In this document: positions 23,301 to 36,967 of the stretch, one piece after another
How the letters are laid out: the number at the start of each line of letters is the position of its first letter
Position numbering within the stretch: the stretch's first letter is position 1
Source of the DNA: Taenia hydatigena
Lineage: Eukaryota > Platyhelminthes > Cestoda > Cyclophyllidea > Taeniidae
DNA length: 64,000 nucleotides
Direction: 5' to 3'
NCBI GenBank assembly: GCA_036345935.2
Contig: JADWOT020000001.1
Coordinates: 13,020,680-13,084,679, forward strand
Position numbers and translations under genes: made by a program
The notes under the pieces: generated by a model
Seen by the model: only the letters and a program-made list of their open reading frames with translations
Database searches by the model: none
What the model was told of the DNA's origin: nothing

Positions 23301-26300
23301 TGCGCATATACAACCATGATATGCCAAATGGCGACTAAAGCACAGTGCTACACACAAACAGGCGCCCTCCTAAGCATAGACTCTAACTTTGCAATTGTTC
23401 ATGCCTAGCAAATGCCTTTGGTGTTCCACGCTGTTAAAAGGAGCAAAGAAAAGGCCGCAGTAGGTCATTTCCTTGAACAGAAAACCAATGTAGGAGGATG
23501 TCACAAGAACGGTAAAGGGATAGCATAATGATAAATATTCACCATCTGCTTGAAGTGGATGGCCTGGGATTCATTTGCACTGGTACAGCGTGATTAGCAT
23601 GGACAATTTTTCTTGAAGAGAGCTCCTTGTCCGCTAAGGTGTATAATTCTGTTAGCTCAGCTCTCCTCCTCTACGCTAACTTCCCACATCGAATAGAGCG
23701 CTAAGGGTAGGTCATCCAGCATTTTGCAGTCTTAGGAGCTCATCTGCTGTCAGAGGTGACATTAGTCAGCCGAGTGCCAGAACTCGTCTGCTCCTTATAA
23801 AGCAAGCTCCCACCCAAATCGGCTGTTCTATCCGAAAATACGGAGGCCAAGAATGTATCTGTGTTATTGTCACCGGGAAATCATTCTTTCAGGAGCCCTG
23901 TCTCTGTATCTGCTGATTAAAGATCCTTTGAACTCTAGGTCCCTCCCCTTTAGGCTTATTTTAGCCACCAGAGTAGATGGGATAGGACATCAAGTTAATA
24001 GAATGACGTGCTGCACGACTCAAATAAGCCATTGATCATGAAGAAGAGGCACCAGTTAGGGAATTTTCAGTCTGCATAATAAAGTGTACTAAATAAATGA
24101 AGGAACCGTAAATATCTTAAACTATTAGAAAAGCGAACATTCTGTGACTTATCTTGGACCGGGCTAGCTGGATCAACAACTGCCCAGTTTGGACAAGGCG
24201 TTCACTTACGCATTGTCGTTGTGATCGACCACCGCAAGGATGGCAACTCCTTGAGCTAGCCGCAAAATTTGCATCGAAATAAGCATTAGGAGTTGCCTGC
24301 AATCCGTGTAATCCAGCGATCGCAATAGCTGGCTATACCTTTGCATCATTCCAACTGTGAAAAACGTACAGCATTAAAATAGATTCGGTTATTTTGCTAA
24401 ATGTTCGGTAAGTAGGTTAGTGTCCCTGTGGGTAAAAACACGGTGAAATTTGACCAGCATGCGACCGGTGTGCCGCTGGTCTGAGGCGGTTTTAAGCATG
24501 AAATCTACCGCCTATGCATCAAAAGCCTCCCGTTATTTAAAAGTAGATTTTCTCTCTTTACTTCCTGAGACGCATTACATGGAAAGCGAACTGTTTCTGG
24601 GCGGCTATTATGTCCCGTGATAAGGCCTGTCGTTATTTTAAAAAATCATTTCTTCCTACTTCAGCTAGTGTTAAGCCTAACTTTTTAACCAGCGAAGACT
24701 TGGAGTGTGCAGAGAATTAGCTTCAACCCGCCTCACATCATGATGCATCAAAGTTGTATCACACCAAATGAGTCCTTTAGCGTAATCATCCAGTAGAGGT
24801 TTTGAAACACGTACCATCCTTTTACTATAAACGGTCCTTTCCATTGACTGAGAATGCTTCCAGCTAAGGTTTGAGAAGACTTTCGGCTTGAAGAGATTCG
24901 GTCAACATGGAACCATTGCATTTAAGTTCTGACACTAAACGCACGGATTTACGAGGCTAGAATTGAAATACGATTTGCCTCCTAGCTTAGCATAGATTTT
25001 CCTTTGTTTTGCTAACTCTCCACTATTTGTTAAATGTTTAGCCCATCGTACGCTGGGCTGCATTTCATGCTAGCCATTAGAGCTGGAAAAGCGGCAGCAA
25101 GATCGTGTGATTGCGAGACTGAGTGCACTTCGAGCAAAGCACAAGCTTGCAAGGCTTGAGAATTGTACATTAATTAAACCCTGTGAATAAGTCATTCAAT
25201 GTGGTAATTTTTTGCAGAAGCACAGGTCTGATGCGTCAAACCTGAGGTCCAATTTCGCAGAACGGTAGCTCAAAATGCTGCATTACGTCTCGATGTCAAT
25301 CAATCCGATTAAACTGGAATGAAAGGCTGACATGTGAAACAACCGATGAGAAGTTACTTTCAAGTAGCATTTGCTTCTTTTGCTGCTTTACACCAAGTGA
25401 TGCAATGTAAATCCTATGCATAATTTGTATCGCACGAATGGAACTGTTCACCTAGTCAAGGCCACTGCTTTTTTGCAGCAAATTGTGAAATTAGGTGTTT
25501 TTCGAAATCGAGATAGGAAAGCATGGTTAGGAGAAGCAGCCTTATCGTATTTGCTGAAAATCAAGTGGGAACTGATCTGATTTAGAATAAGTTAAAGTGG
25601 ATTTGCAGCAGCTTCCAAGTTTGGGGCCAATAGCGCATCAGCAACACAGTGGAAAAGATAAATCAGACTGTCATTGCGTAAACTGACTCGTCTAAAACGC
25701 GAAGAAAGTTTAGCTGCATAAAAGGGTTCTTAACCTACCACCTTACGACACATGGAGCGAAATATAGTTACTTAAATGTGTATAAAGCCAATCACCTTTC
25801 CCAATTAAAGTGAATTCAATGAGTGGACTTCGCAATGATCTGGCTTCAGGAGAGATGTCAACTCCAATTTCGGCCACTAAAGTGGTTGTTTTCAAAATAT
25901 CAACCAGGATTAGCAACCTTGCAAATGTGCTAGCCACGTATTCATGTCTCTTTAAAGTGCGTGCATTAATTGATTGAGCTTGATCTGCCCATTCTCACTT
26001 TCTTCCAACTCGATTAGTTAATTTTCTGCAGGTGGTACATGAGGGTTGGCCGGGAACCTCGTGTGCAGCTCTCTTAGTAATTTATTGTTTAAGCTGCTCA
26101 CTTACGAGTGTGCAGCAATTAGCCTCAACGTCAAGACTGTCTGTCGTCGATTTCGGCATGAATTCTAAGTGAAGATAGTTGAGGTATGACAGAAAGAGGA
26201 GACAACGGTAGAGTACCTCAAGGCACATGCCCGTGAAGAGTTAAATGGAGAGAAACATATTTTGATCCTCTCTAGTGACTGCTTTACTCAAATGGTTTTT

Positions 26301-27979
26301 TGTCAAAAGTGCCGAGATCACGTTCACAGTAGGCGCAGAATTCCCTCATCTTCGGTCTCCATGACGTGAAATAAAACAGGAACATGTCGAGTCTCTGAGA
26401 GGCTGCTGTCAAGGATTACGCATAATAAGCCTTGCAATGCTGTTTGTCTATTCAGCAATTCTATGTGGTGACGTGGGAACAAGGTATGCACATTTATACG
26501 TAGTGTGATTTCGCCAACTGAAGTAGAGCATAGAGTCCTCCACCTGGTGAAACATCAATGCGTCTAACTCCCCAAGGTGAGTAACAGATATTTATCCTTT
26601 ATGATTTAAAGGCAAGTAGGGTGCGTGAGACCAAATGAATCTATGAGAGCCAAAAAACTCAAATAAGAAGTCTGTGCTTTTACCTTCCACTTGCTCAGTG
26701 TTACGAGACGGTCCCATTTTATCTGCAGATGCACACACATGAGCTTTTGGTAAGTTGCATAAGTGTTTGGAATCAACTTGATTTTTACAAGAACCTTGCT
26801 ACTTTTTACGTCCACAATTCAAATAATACAAAGAAATGAAAAGTGTGTAGATAGAATGTAGCAGTTTCTCTGGAAAGATGCTGTGGCTGTGTAAGGAACG
26901 CTGAAAAGGCCTGCGGGTGTACACCAGAAAAGGGACTTTAGGTCTACGTCGAAGAGCAATCAAAGGGAAAGATAGTAAGGCAGCATTGGCAGATCATCTA
27001 AAAACAAAACTCCTGGTTTGTCATTTGTCATTTTTATCCCGACAAAGAATACTATTCAAAACTTCTAGTTTTTGGCTGGCTTTCTATTCGCATCCTCAGC
27101 CTTGGCCTAGTAAATGAATAAGATACCTTCCTGGGAAATTTAAGGCATCGCGTCAATAAACTGCATTTATCTATTGGCAAAAGCCCAATTAGGCCCTTCA
27201 GTGTCCAAAACCAATTTTGGGGCATTATATGCAACCCATGCCTTAGTTCATGCTAATGCTCTGATTGCAGTCCCATGTCCCATCATTCCTTGTATTTTTG
27301 TAGGCTGCAGGGTGGATTATCAGCTTATTATTTTGTCACAGTAAAACAATTTCCTCGTTGCGTTGTAGCTGTTGGGATCTTTGAGTGCTAATGGTTTACA
27401 AATATCGTCTTACACTTCTTTTTTACGTGGAACGTGATGAGAAGTGGGTAGGGCATTAAAAAGTATGTCATTTGATCTTTCTCCTTGAGTGTGTTTTTGC
27501 AAGCATTAGGTGCATGTTCAGGTATCGCCTACTATGGGGATAAGGAGTGTCACGACCTTACTGGAAGTGCCTTTGTTTCCTCCGCGTTAAGTTCAAATCT
27601 ATTTTTTGTTGCAGTTATTTTATACCAGCAGGATATGGGATTGACAACTTGCATCCTACTTGACTCCTGAACTCAGTTAGACTGCCTGACTGGGCATCAC
27701 TATAACTACTTTGGAATGACTGTCGGATACCATTTACTATATGCTAGGTCACCATTGGTTCCCAATCAAAATAAAAGAAATAGAATTTCTTTAGCGCCGT
27801 TCATCATAATAGGAGAAATTTTATTCCACTTAGCTGCAAAAACTGTGGGATTCAAACATTCAAACGCTGTTATTTGAAGGTATCAGGAGAATCGTATGTA
27901 TCGCCATTAGATTGCGTTTGCGCGATCTTTAAGTGACTTTGTCGGACAAAATGAATGCAAGTAGGGGGTAACATGTGAT
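20327..27979. other. long stretch without a recognisable gene
   Basis: Open frames are all under 90 codons and none resembles a known family. A run of 13 or so C lies near 22060. I found no tandem arrays, RNA genes or copies of the other repeats in the window. Short diverged exons could be missed by eye in a region this size. Confidence 0.4.
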
Positions 27980-28190
27980 ATCATTTTCGACGTAGTGGTT
28001 GTTCATTGACAGAAGACAGAACCCCAGCAGTTCCGCATTTGTTAGTCAGTTTAGACAATTGTGAACCTTCACTCTTCTTCCTCCGCCTTATCATACCTCA
28101 CACAACGTCCTTTGGCTAGTGATTAACAAAAGACAATTTCGAAAAAAATTGTAGTGCTTAATAGGTGTATGTAGTTTATTGACGCGATGC
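27980..28190 (+). repeat. dispersed repeat module E, copy 2
   Basis: It matches 9660-9880 in the same orientation (CAGTTCCGCATTTGTTAGTCA, TCCGCCTTATCATACCTCACA, GTATGTAGTTTAT). Unlike copy 1 it runs directly into family A sequence at about 28193, marking a junction between modules. Confidence 0.65.
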
Positions 28191-28192
28191 TT

Positions 28193-28695
28193 ATGCGCTT
28201 GCACTCATTTGCCTTCTGATGACGCCTTTAGATGCAGCATGAACAGGACGATCACTTCCACCACCGACGCCACTGCCTCCTCCCTTAATATTACCTTATT
28301 CAATAAAGAAATATGCGCGAAATAATCAGCAATCAGGTAGAGTGCAAAGGGATGTAATATAATGTGATAGAACCTAACTGTCCAAACAGGCACAAATATG
28401 TGGAGGGACATCCCTTCACACTGTACTTGATTGCGGATTATTTCGTGCATATGCTACTGAATTGAGTGAGGCAATATTAAAGGAGGAGGCAGGGACGTTG
28501 ATGGTGGGGGTGGATGCTATGTTCATGGTGCTGTCGACAACCGCATCAGAAAATAGAGCACAAGTACGTTGAAGTGTGTTTCGCTAAATGCAGATTTGTA
28601 ATTTGCATTTGCAAATACATCGTCAAATGCACAAAGCGCTGGAAAGTGAGTTGCAAAACCGGCACACATCAATGCACGCAAATGGAAAACATTGT
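28193..28695. repeat. fold-back pair of family A modules
   Basis: The left arm (28193-28358, plus orientation) contains TTCCACCACCGACGCC and TTAATATTACCTTATTCAAT. The right arm (28405-28695) is the reverse complement, with ATTCAGT-, GGCAATATTAAAGGAGGAGG- and GATGGTGGGGGTGGA-type words. The right arm extends further and matches family A at 11478-11600. A loop of about 47 bases separates the arms, so the DNA could form a long hairpin. Confidence 0.75.
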
Positions 28696-28879
28696 GGGCA
28701 TATGTCAATTTAAAATTAAATGCGCCTCCTCTGACTTTATTTTATTCTACATTATTTTCTAATTTTGTCATTCTTCTACTTGGTGATCCAAATACTTGGG
28801 TGCGCATCTTTATAAAGTTTTCAAGTTCTTTTAGGCCAGCCCTTGTTCGCGGATTCATGGCTGCACTTGTTTTAGTTAT

Positions 28880-29830
28880 TGGCATCCTGCAATGGGCGTT
28901 TGGAGATTTGAAGCCCTATTGCAGTCGAACTTTGGCATTACAGTTGATTCGTGTCATAGCACATTTGCAAGTGGCATTAATGGGGTGCGTATAATAATTC
29001 TGGCAGAAATGACATCACAATGTAACTAGACAATTATTTTGGTTATAGCAACTGAGGAAATCGTCCATGTTGCGTAATTCCATGGTCATGCCCAATTAAC
29101 GACTGGATTTTGTACAGTCACTTCTCGATTAGACCCCGTTTGCATCTCCTTTTTCATGCTCTCGTAGCTGCTCCCTACAATCTTCTCTCTCTTCCTTTTT
29201 CTCACCATACCTTACTTTGAATTGCCCGTTGCAGTTGTCCACGCACCTGCAAATACAGTCCACGAGACCTCATTTTACACTACACTAACAGAGTGTCACT
29301 TGTTAATCTTTTTTTTTTTTAATTTGCGTCTTATTCTAGCCAATAGTTTTGATTGCACACAAACGCGAGGAGAGGTCACGTAGTGGCATCATTGAGGCAC
29401 CTAAAATGGCCTCAATGAGTGAGTCCAGATGGTGTGTTGAGACTGCCAACCACACAAAGCAAAGTCGTGGCACACGGTCAAGAGGCGTTCCTAATCTCCG
29501 GCGTGTCAAAAGCACCCAAACTCCTAACAAATCTCCGTGTGTCAAATGGAGCAAATGCTGTAGGATTAACACCCTACTATTTACGATTCTTACGGAGTTA
29601 TTTTCGGTTGTAATAATTGGTGTTCAAAACAATACTGGCGGTCAAGGAAATCTTCAAGTTGGCCTTGAAGGTTCACCGTTCTATCTGCGCCACTTTTTAC
29701 CTTCGTAACTAGCAGTTGCGCGAAGCTCCATTATGGACCCCCCAGTTCTATGCTCCTGATGCTCGCAGAAAACTTGTGGAGTATCTATCCTACGTCATGT
29801 AGAAGACATGTATAACGTCCTCAATTGCCA
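28880..29830 (-). repeat. dispersed repeat module D/F, copy 2 (inverted relative to copy 1)
   Basis: The reverse complement matches 10076-11285 in the same order, D then F. The D part contains the minus-strand frame 29336-29572 with LLGVWVLL, RVPRLCFVWL and THHL matching copy 1. The F part (28880-29095) shares GGAGATTTGAAGCC and GCAAGTGGCA. Copy 2 lacks the purine-rich insertion present in copy 1. Confidence 0.7.
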
Positions 29831-32800
29831 ATTAAGGCAAAGATGAATAATTCCTCAAACCAAATGGACAAATCTTTGCAAAAACGGCTTCTTCACGAAC
29901 CAGTATAGCGGCGAATGAGATGAGCGCGTTTCAATGAACTCTGCCAGGCGTACATTAGAGGGAGCACGGAAATCGAAAAGTGCGCCTTCTTCCAATAATC
30001 TTTAATATTCGTGGAGCTTAAGGCAGTGCCGACAACAAATGTGGCAGCTTAGGGTGTCATGTCAATAAACTGCATTTCCTAATGCAAACACCTGCGATTT
30101 TTTTCCGAAATCGCCTTTTTTGTGATTCAGTAGCAAAGGGTTGTCAAGTGAGGTAGGAAAAGGAGGAGGAATGAGAGTGGAGAGAAACTTCACAGTTTTC
30201 CACTTTGACTAGCATAAGCGGGGCGCTCGCACATTGTTATTCGCCACGAGTGTTGCTTCTTCCTTCTTCACTTTTTTCGCCATTCTGCTCCCCCTCCCAT
30301 CCTCCCTTCCTTCCTCCTCGAGTAACTCTTTGTCTTTTACCTACTTCCTCTAATTCGCATTCATCTGAACTTTGGGCTATTGCATAGACTTTATTTTTTC
30401 ACACATTTTGCTCCTTTTGATCTTACTTATTAGTCTTTCACTTTGTATTTTCTGCATTCTGCTTTTCCGAAAATAACTTCCATTTATTTTCCACGGTAAG
30501 ATTGTCTACCTGCTTTCCAGTTTTAGCGTACAACAGGAAAATTTATTGTTGTGCTTTGAGGTTCCCGTCCCAAGACTCATTCAGTTCTCCATATTTTAGC
30601 AGTTTGCTTTTTACTAACTACATTTTCTTTGCCATCACGACCCACCAGCGTGGTATTACGGCGTTGTCAAGGTCGTTGTCGTCCTCGCCTTGTGGAGCAG
30701 AACTCCTCCACCATAAAGCAATACAAAATAACATCAAGTCTTTCTTAAGTGGCCTGTGCCAATCAGTTTGTTCCAAGTCTCCAGGTCATCCACAATGCAT
30801 CGCCACGTATTTACTTTAGGAATAATTTGCCCAAAACTCAACTACACACAGATACTGAAACTAGATTTCGTAAGTGAAATTTCCTTTAGCCTTGAAACTA
30901 TAAGTTTTGGACTCCAAAAGACAATTGTTACGCTTATAGCTAGTGTCTTTGTTTCAATTTCGTCCCGACAAGTCTGATCTCCATAAAGATGCGCATCAGG
31001 CCATTTCTATTTCGATATTTCTATCATACAATTGTACCACAGTGTGCATCAATCGACTTTACTTTGCTCAAAGACCAATGTTGCCAACTCGAGGGAGTTT
31101 CAGGACCACTCCAACGAGGCAGTTGAAATGCCAGCATATCATTCAACTCCACACAATCGCTCAATGGTGGCATTGGCTATCACTTCTATTTGACAACACA
31201 GCAACATTTAGAGTCGCCCTGTGGAGGAGATTAATAAAGCAGTGTGCAGCCTTTCCTTCTCCTTCCTACTCACATCCACCTATTCAACCACCCACAAGTT
31301 ACACATTCTGCACCTCCTAAAGCCATTCTCAAGGCTAAACGGCAGCATGCCACCTTTTAAAGGTCCGTAAAACCTTCAATAGTAAGGAACTCACTTCAAA
31401 ACGCACCTATTACCCATGTTGCCAACAATTGACTGCGACCAAACAAAATAAAAGCATCTCCAAACCTCTCGAAGCAAAATACGCCACACCCGTCACGTAG
31501 CCATGCAAATGGACTGCAGCTAGGAGAGCTTTAATCTTCAATAGGACATCTCTATTACTAATTCATACATACGTACTGCAGTTTCCTCAGCTTTTTCCTC
31601 CCCGAAGGCGAAAGAAGACATCGTACTCAGGCAGAACACATAAATGTGTAATTAGCACACCACTCTGAAAAGGTGCAACCACGATGCAATCAATTAGCCC
31701 ATCACCAAAATCCTTCATTCAAAAAAACCACTGGCGCATTACATGGTCCACTTCGTCTTGTCCAACGCCGTGTTCCGTACTCTCCTCGGTAAGGCTACTG
31801 TCCTCAGTCTCCCCATCCCTCGTGGTGTGAGCCAATTCCCCATTGGATAGGAAAACGTGTCAGCCATCAAGCGTGTCCACGACCAGTGGAGGAAATATTG
31901 ACCTAGAAACGAATTGTCAAACTCCTGCCAACGGTGCGACATCACGACAACTACAGCGACAGAATAATTCTGCTTTAACATGGCCATCAGTCTACAATCT
32001 ACTGTCACATCGGAAGCATGCAAGGACAAGCCCAACTGCTTGTCTCAGGCAGTAGAAATGCACTCAATGCCGCCAACTCGCGGATGATCGTTAAACAACA
32101 CACTCACACGCACGCACAAGAATCCCGAAAACGCAAAAATTCATGTAACATAAGCTACATAGGTTGGAAACTGCGGAACTAAGTGGGGCATGAAGTCGTT
32201 GAACACTTTGCCTTTCTCTTACAACTTACTCGCACTTGGACAATAGGTCATCCCACCCACTGCAACAGCCACATCTTGGCGTCACCAAAAATGCCTCTTT
32301 GGATGCGCCTTAACAACTTGCGTCCTACGCCTTAAAAATTAGGCAAGCGATTATTGAAAATGACAATGGATCGTAGAGGGAACCATACCTGCATATCAAA
32401 GCATCATAACTACACTTCCTATTATTTTACACCTACTTCATACCACCATCGCCTCATGCCACAGTGGCAAAGGCGACAATACCTGGACATCTTAGAGTTA
32501 AATAATGAACATGCAAAACTAACAATTGCAAGAGGACAATAACATCTGATTCCACTTATTCGGCATGCTTACCAAGTTACAGGTTCGCTCTTGTTCCGCT
32601 CTCATGTGGCACTCACATCACACTCAATCGTTCATAAGGTCTCCTCCAAGCACGAAGCCGCGCCTCTTATGTCCCAGGTGAATGAATAGTCCACATTGAG
32701 CAAGAGAATTTTTGGCAGAGTCGATTGACCAAATGATTGCAAGACCGCCGCTGTCGACAACGACGAAGACGACGAGTTTAAAGGTGCTCAGTGACTTCCC

Positions 32801-33820
32801 ATGGGTCGACTTCTACATTCTCATTTCCTTTTCCCATTGCCACCGACGGCGAAGATGGGTGTAGTTGACAGACTCATAAGTCTATGATGCCGTTAAAAAG
32901 CGACCCACAACTACGTTGAAGGCAGTAGCGGCAGCAGAGCGAGTGTTAGTCAGTAAGACTGCTCACCTTCATCAGCCACCGTTCCCACAATCTCGCCAAG
33001 TCAATGAGCACAACATAAACGTCAACAGTAGCACAATAAACAAGCCATTGCAACGCATGGAAGGCCGAGTATTACACCACACGACACTATCGAAAACAGC
33101 CTTCTATCATAGTGGTAGAGCACCTGCACTCGAGAGCCACAGAAGGATGTGTAACAGCAGGGTAGTCAATGCACAAAGGGTTCATACTACTCTCTCTGCC
33201 TCGTGAGCAAGAATATTTGCACCCACAGTTTATTTCAGTGTAAATTGGCACCCCACATAATGACCTCCCATCGCATCACAAACGCGGTCACATCAGAGCA
33301 GCGACGCCGCACCCGAGGCAACTCCGACACCAACACCGAACATTGTAATTCAAACAGAGCCAAAAGGATTTCGTCCTCAACATAACTAGAAGCGGCAAAC
33401 GACGTCCATACTTACACGTAATTGATAACAAAAGCAAGGATCTGCGGAAGCGTCGGATAATGGCATTAGGACAAAGTGCATGCACATATATTCGGCGAAC
33501 AGAAGGGATTGAACCACTGCCACGACTTGGAAGCCAGGCCACCTAGCAAGGGCAAAAATTGGTGACCAGTTGCTCATTACCGGTTTGAAGAGCAATGCAT
33601 TCAAAAAATTCACTACATGGCCCCTCTCGCAATCAAGTCGGGCGTTCCCTTTGTCAATCTCTTGCACCAGCCATCACAACGTGAATAGCGTTGATAGAAT
33701 ACACCCACGAGCCAGCCGACAAACCACACCACCAGAAGCAGCTGAGGGAAAGTAACAATGTAAACTAAGCCGTTTTAATGAGGCGACAAGTCGCGCGAGT
33801 GCCTCATGTAGAGGTAGCCA
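29831..33820. other. no recognisable gene
   Basis: Only short open frames of unlikely composition are present. A C/T-rich stretch lies near 30250-30420 and another near 31240-31320. I see no exon, RNA gene or copy of the other repeats. Confidence 0.4.
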
Positions 33821-33824
33821 AATA

Positions 33825-33890
33825 TGGAAGTGACGCCTTTTTGACGTCAGCGTTTTGATTGGTTAATGCTAACCAATGAGGAGCCGCAAC
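33825..33890. promoter_or_regulatory. promoter-like cluster: CRE-like site plus twin CCAAT palindrome
   Basis: TGACGTCA-type core (TTTGACGTCAGCG, near 33840) is followed by ATTGGTTA-ATGC-TAACCAAT (about 33857-33876), two CCAAT boxes back to back. Such motifs drive many housekeeping and histone promoters. No TATA box or start codon with a convincing gene was found on either side, so the target is unknown. Confidence 0.35.
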
Positions 33891-34138
33891 TTGCCCCTCA
33901 TTTGCGTTCGTTATCCACAGAAAAGGCGTTTAAAATCCTGACGTGTAGTCATGGTAATTCATGGCCTTTTCCAGCAAATTGTCGAAATAGAATGCTATCT
34001 GGTCCAACCTCCCCGTCACTGAGGCAACCCATAAGGAACAAAATACATTTATTAAGTTATTTAGTGCGCCTTGACAATTGGTACTAAATGAAAAGAAATT
34101 AATTCTCTTAGTAGACTTCTACCAGTATTCATTGCATC

Positions 34139-34750
34139 TTAGAAGCGATTGGCATCCATCTTTAACTTCTCACCCATTAATGTCAATGTGTCAGTTAGGA
34201 ATTCATTGGAGTGTACTCCATTGATGTGGATCAGTTCTTCTAAATATTCCTTACGGTTGGCGTACTATAGGGTTCCGAGCAATCCTCTTCCAAATTAGTT
34301 GCACTTTGCCAACAAAAAGACGGTAGTACTTGTTGCGATCTCCTCATTAGTGGCATAGACAGCATGCTTTTTTATTAGTCTCCGCATCGAACCATTTTTA
34401 CAGTTCAAAAGGCATCGTTAGCTTGTAGTAATCTGCTCTACCATTCGTTCCAGACGTTTTGTCTTTCTTCTGCAAATCTTTTGACCGAGTCGTCCATGTT
34501 AACAAGTTTGCCATCCATTTTCAGTTGACTCGTTTCCTCTTTCCTGCCGTACGGCGTCTGCCAAGCTGCACGCATTCGATGAGTGAGTGGCAGGTAGTGC
34601 GCCACCGTGTTGGTACGCATCAGGTAAAGAAGTGGTCACAGACGAAAGATGTTCTCCGCGACCTCGTAATTGCAGCCCATGGCTAACGCATTTCGCCCCA
34701 ATTGCATGCTTTTTATTACTGCAAAGTGGTGTTCCATTGGTATTTGATAG
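34139..34750 (-). pseudogene. remnant of an unrecognised protein-coding gene
   Basis: On the minus strand, coding-like stretches follow one another with stops and frame changes between them: QLGRNALAMGCNYEVAENIF, then (after TGA) LLYLMRTNTVAHYLPLTHRM, MDDSVKRFAEERQNVWNEW, then MPFEL, KWFDAETNKKACCLCH, DRNKYYRLFVGKVQLIWKRI, and finally YANRKEYLEELIHINGVHS to DANRF and TAA at 34139. Codon use in the upstream part favours C or G at third positions, as in real genes. At least three in-frame stops and two frameshifts break it. I do not recognise the family. Introns could explain some of the frame changes, but the stops argue for decay. Confidence 0.4.
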
Positions 34751-35847
34751 CATCGAAAAGATCCTGCGATTGCCACTAAGAGTTTCTTTCATGACACGTA
34801 GACACGACCGGCAGGTTGTCTTCATGAACTGCGTATATACAATTTACTTATGACGGCAAAGTTTCGCGATTCCCACTGATTCATCCAGAGAACTTGTGTT
34901 CTACTCAGGACAGTTTGTCTCATCACTGTTGGTGTCCCAGTACACCAAATGTTCTGCTCGTGCTTGCCTAACGAAAAGAGGTTTTAGTACAGCTCTGCTT
35001 AGAACAGCATGTTCACAACACAATCAATGTCGCTTTACCTTCCCACTAGTTAATTCAATTCCAACTTGTCATTTCGAGGTACAACCAGGCGAAGTAGGCG
35101 ATGTAAGCAACAAAGACATGCAGCAGGACAAATCAACCAACTACATTGTGACAGCCCTATAAGTGCCTGCATTGGTGACAATAGCGCACAATCGGCTCCG
35201 CTACAATCGGAGAGCAATGCATCGGAATGGGCGGCGTAGACCATGATCAGATGCCCGACTAGTTTGCGAGCATTGGGAGACAATAGAGCAGTATTCGATA
35301 CATGACTTTATTGAAAGGATATTGCTTCGTGCAGGTCGAAAAGAGAGAGACGTATGCGATCGGGGTAAGCATCAAACCCGAAACCACCCCAAGACATTGC
35401 CACAACATCATCTCTTGAACCCACCTCACCAACACCCACGTATCACCTACTTTCCACCAATTCGCTTCAGCTTCCAACGCCACGTCATTCTCACCTCCGA
35501 TGCCGAAAAAGCCCAACCAACTCACCTGCGCCTTGCTCGTGCCGAGGTACCTCTTAATCAAACTCAACAGCACGGTAACCAACACATTCAACCACTTCGC
35601 ACCTGCTTTCATCACCTTTACATCAATGACTCCTATCTCTTCGCTTACACGAACACATCCACTGCGCCGATATTCCACACCCAGTCCCTCCTCTCCCAAT
35701 GCCCCACTCCCCTCCAATGCTCCTCCAACCCAAAGAGCAAGGTACACCATTTCCCAAAGACCCGTCCACACACACATAACACATTCAAAGGTGACTGCAA
35801 AAGCACCAATCGTTCGACCATCCCTCAGTAGCCTAAGCGGAAAACAA

Positions 35848-35880
35848 ACAATCCTCTTTCCAGTGGCCCTCAAAAGGGCC
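35848..35880 (-). terminator. H2A histone 3' stem-loop and downstream element, left copy
   Basis: On the minus strand GGCCCT-TTTG-AGGGCC (35865-35880) is a perfect six-base stem with a four-base loop, 68 bases after the H2A stop. It is followed by ACTGGAAAGAGGATTG, a purine-rich histone downstream element of the kind that pairs with U7 snRNA. Together these direct cleavage without polyadenylation in metazoan histone mRNAs. Confidence 0.9.
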
Positions 35881-35948
35881 GTTGTCACGTTCATGGTTGC
35901 AGCAGACTCATCAAGTCAGTCCAGCGATCAGTAAGGCACTCGGTCGAC

Positions 35949-36398
<450 letters not shown>

Positions 36399-36420
36399 TC
36401 ACATGCCAGACTGCTCCCGC

Positions 36421-36530
36421 CTTATAAGCCTCATTTATCACACTGAGGCACACTTCTTATTGGCCACAGAGCAGTCTAACCAATTTGCACATCTCATTGG
36501 TTTGCCAACGTCAACGCCCCCTGCCATTGG
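36421..36530 (-). promoter_or_regulatory. H2A promoter, left copy
   Basis: On the minus strand, CCAAT boxes at 36526-36530, 36496-36500 and 36459-36463 precede CTTATAAG at 36421-36428, about 86 bases before the ATG. The same motifs with the same spacing occur in the right arm at 39491-39600. Confidence 0.8.
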
Positions 36531-36967
36531 TTGCGTACTAATCATCCTGCTGCAATGAACAGGTGACTGCGCCTCGCCTGACTGGATTGTGTGCGAGAGA
36601 AGCCATGTATTTTCATTTAACTCTCACCTCAGATGACCTGCGTTTTATCGATATCGCATGTACTGCAACATCATACACCCATACACCCTAAAGCGTCCTA
36701 GTTAGCTATGCCAGAAAAGGGCAGAGTAGATAACGCAATAGACAGATAGCTTTCGTACATACCTAATTTACTTTTACGCTGTATTCCTGACATTTGCAGT
36801 CAGGTTTCCTTCAATTTCCTTCTTTATTCTTCTTCTTCTGCTAATTACTTACTTGATAGTGTTTCCTACTTATTTTGGCAAATGCTTTTATAGCATCTAC
36901 ATTTACGTGTACAGACATGTTGGCCAAAATAACGCCTATCCCGAAGATAACAACGCCAGTAACGTTG

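Noticed and set aside
33095..33140. tRNA-like words (AGTGGTAGAGCA) near 33110
   Set aside because: There is no matching B box (GGTTCGA-type) at the right distance and no cloverleaf can be drawn.
35259..35894. Open frame of 211 codons on the minus strand beside H2A
   Set aside because: It starts inside the 3' flank and spans the histone stem-loop. The mirror copy in the right arm is interrupted after 114 codons, so the frame is not conserved between near-identical arms.
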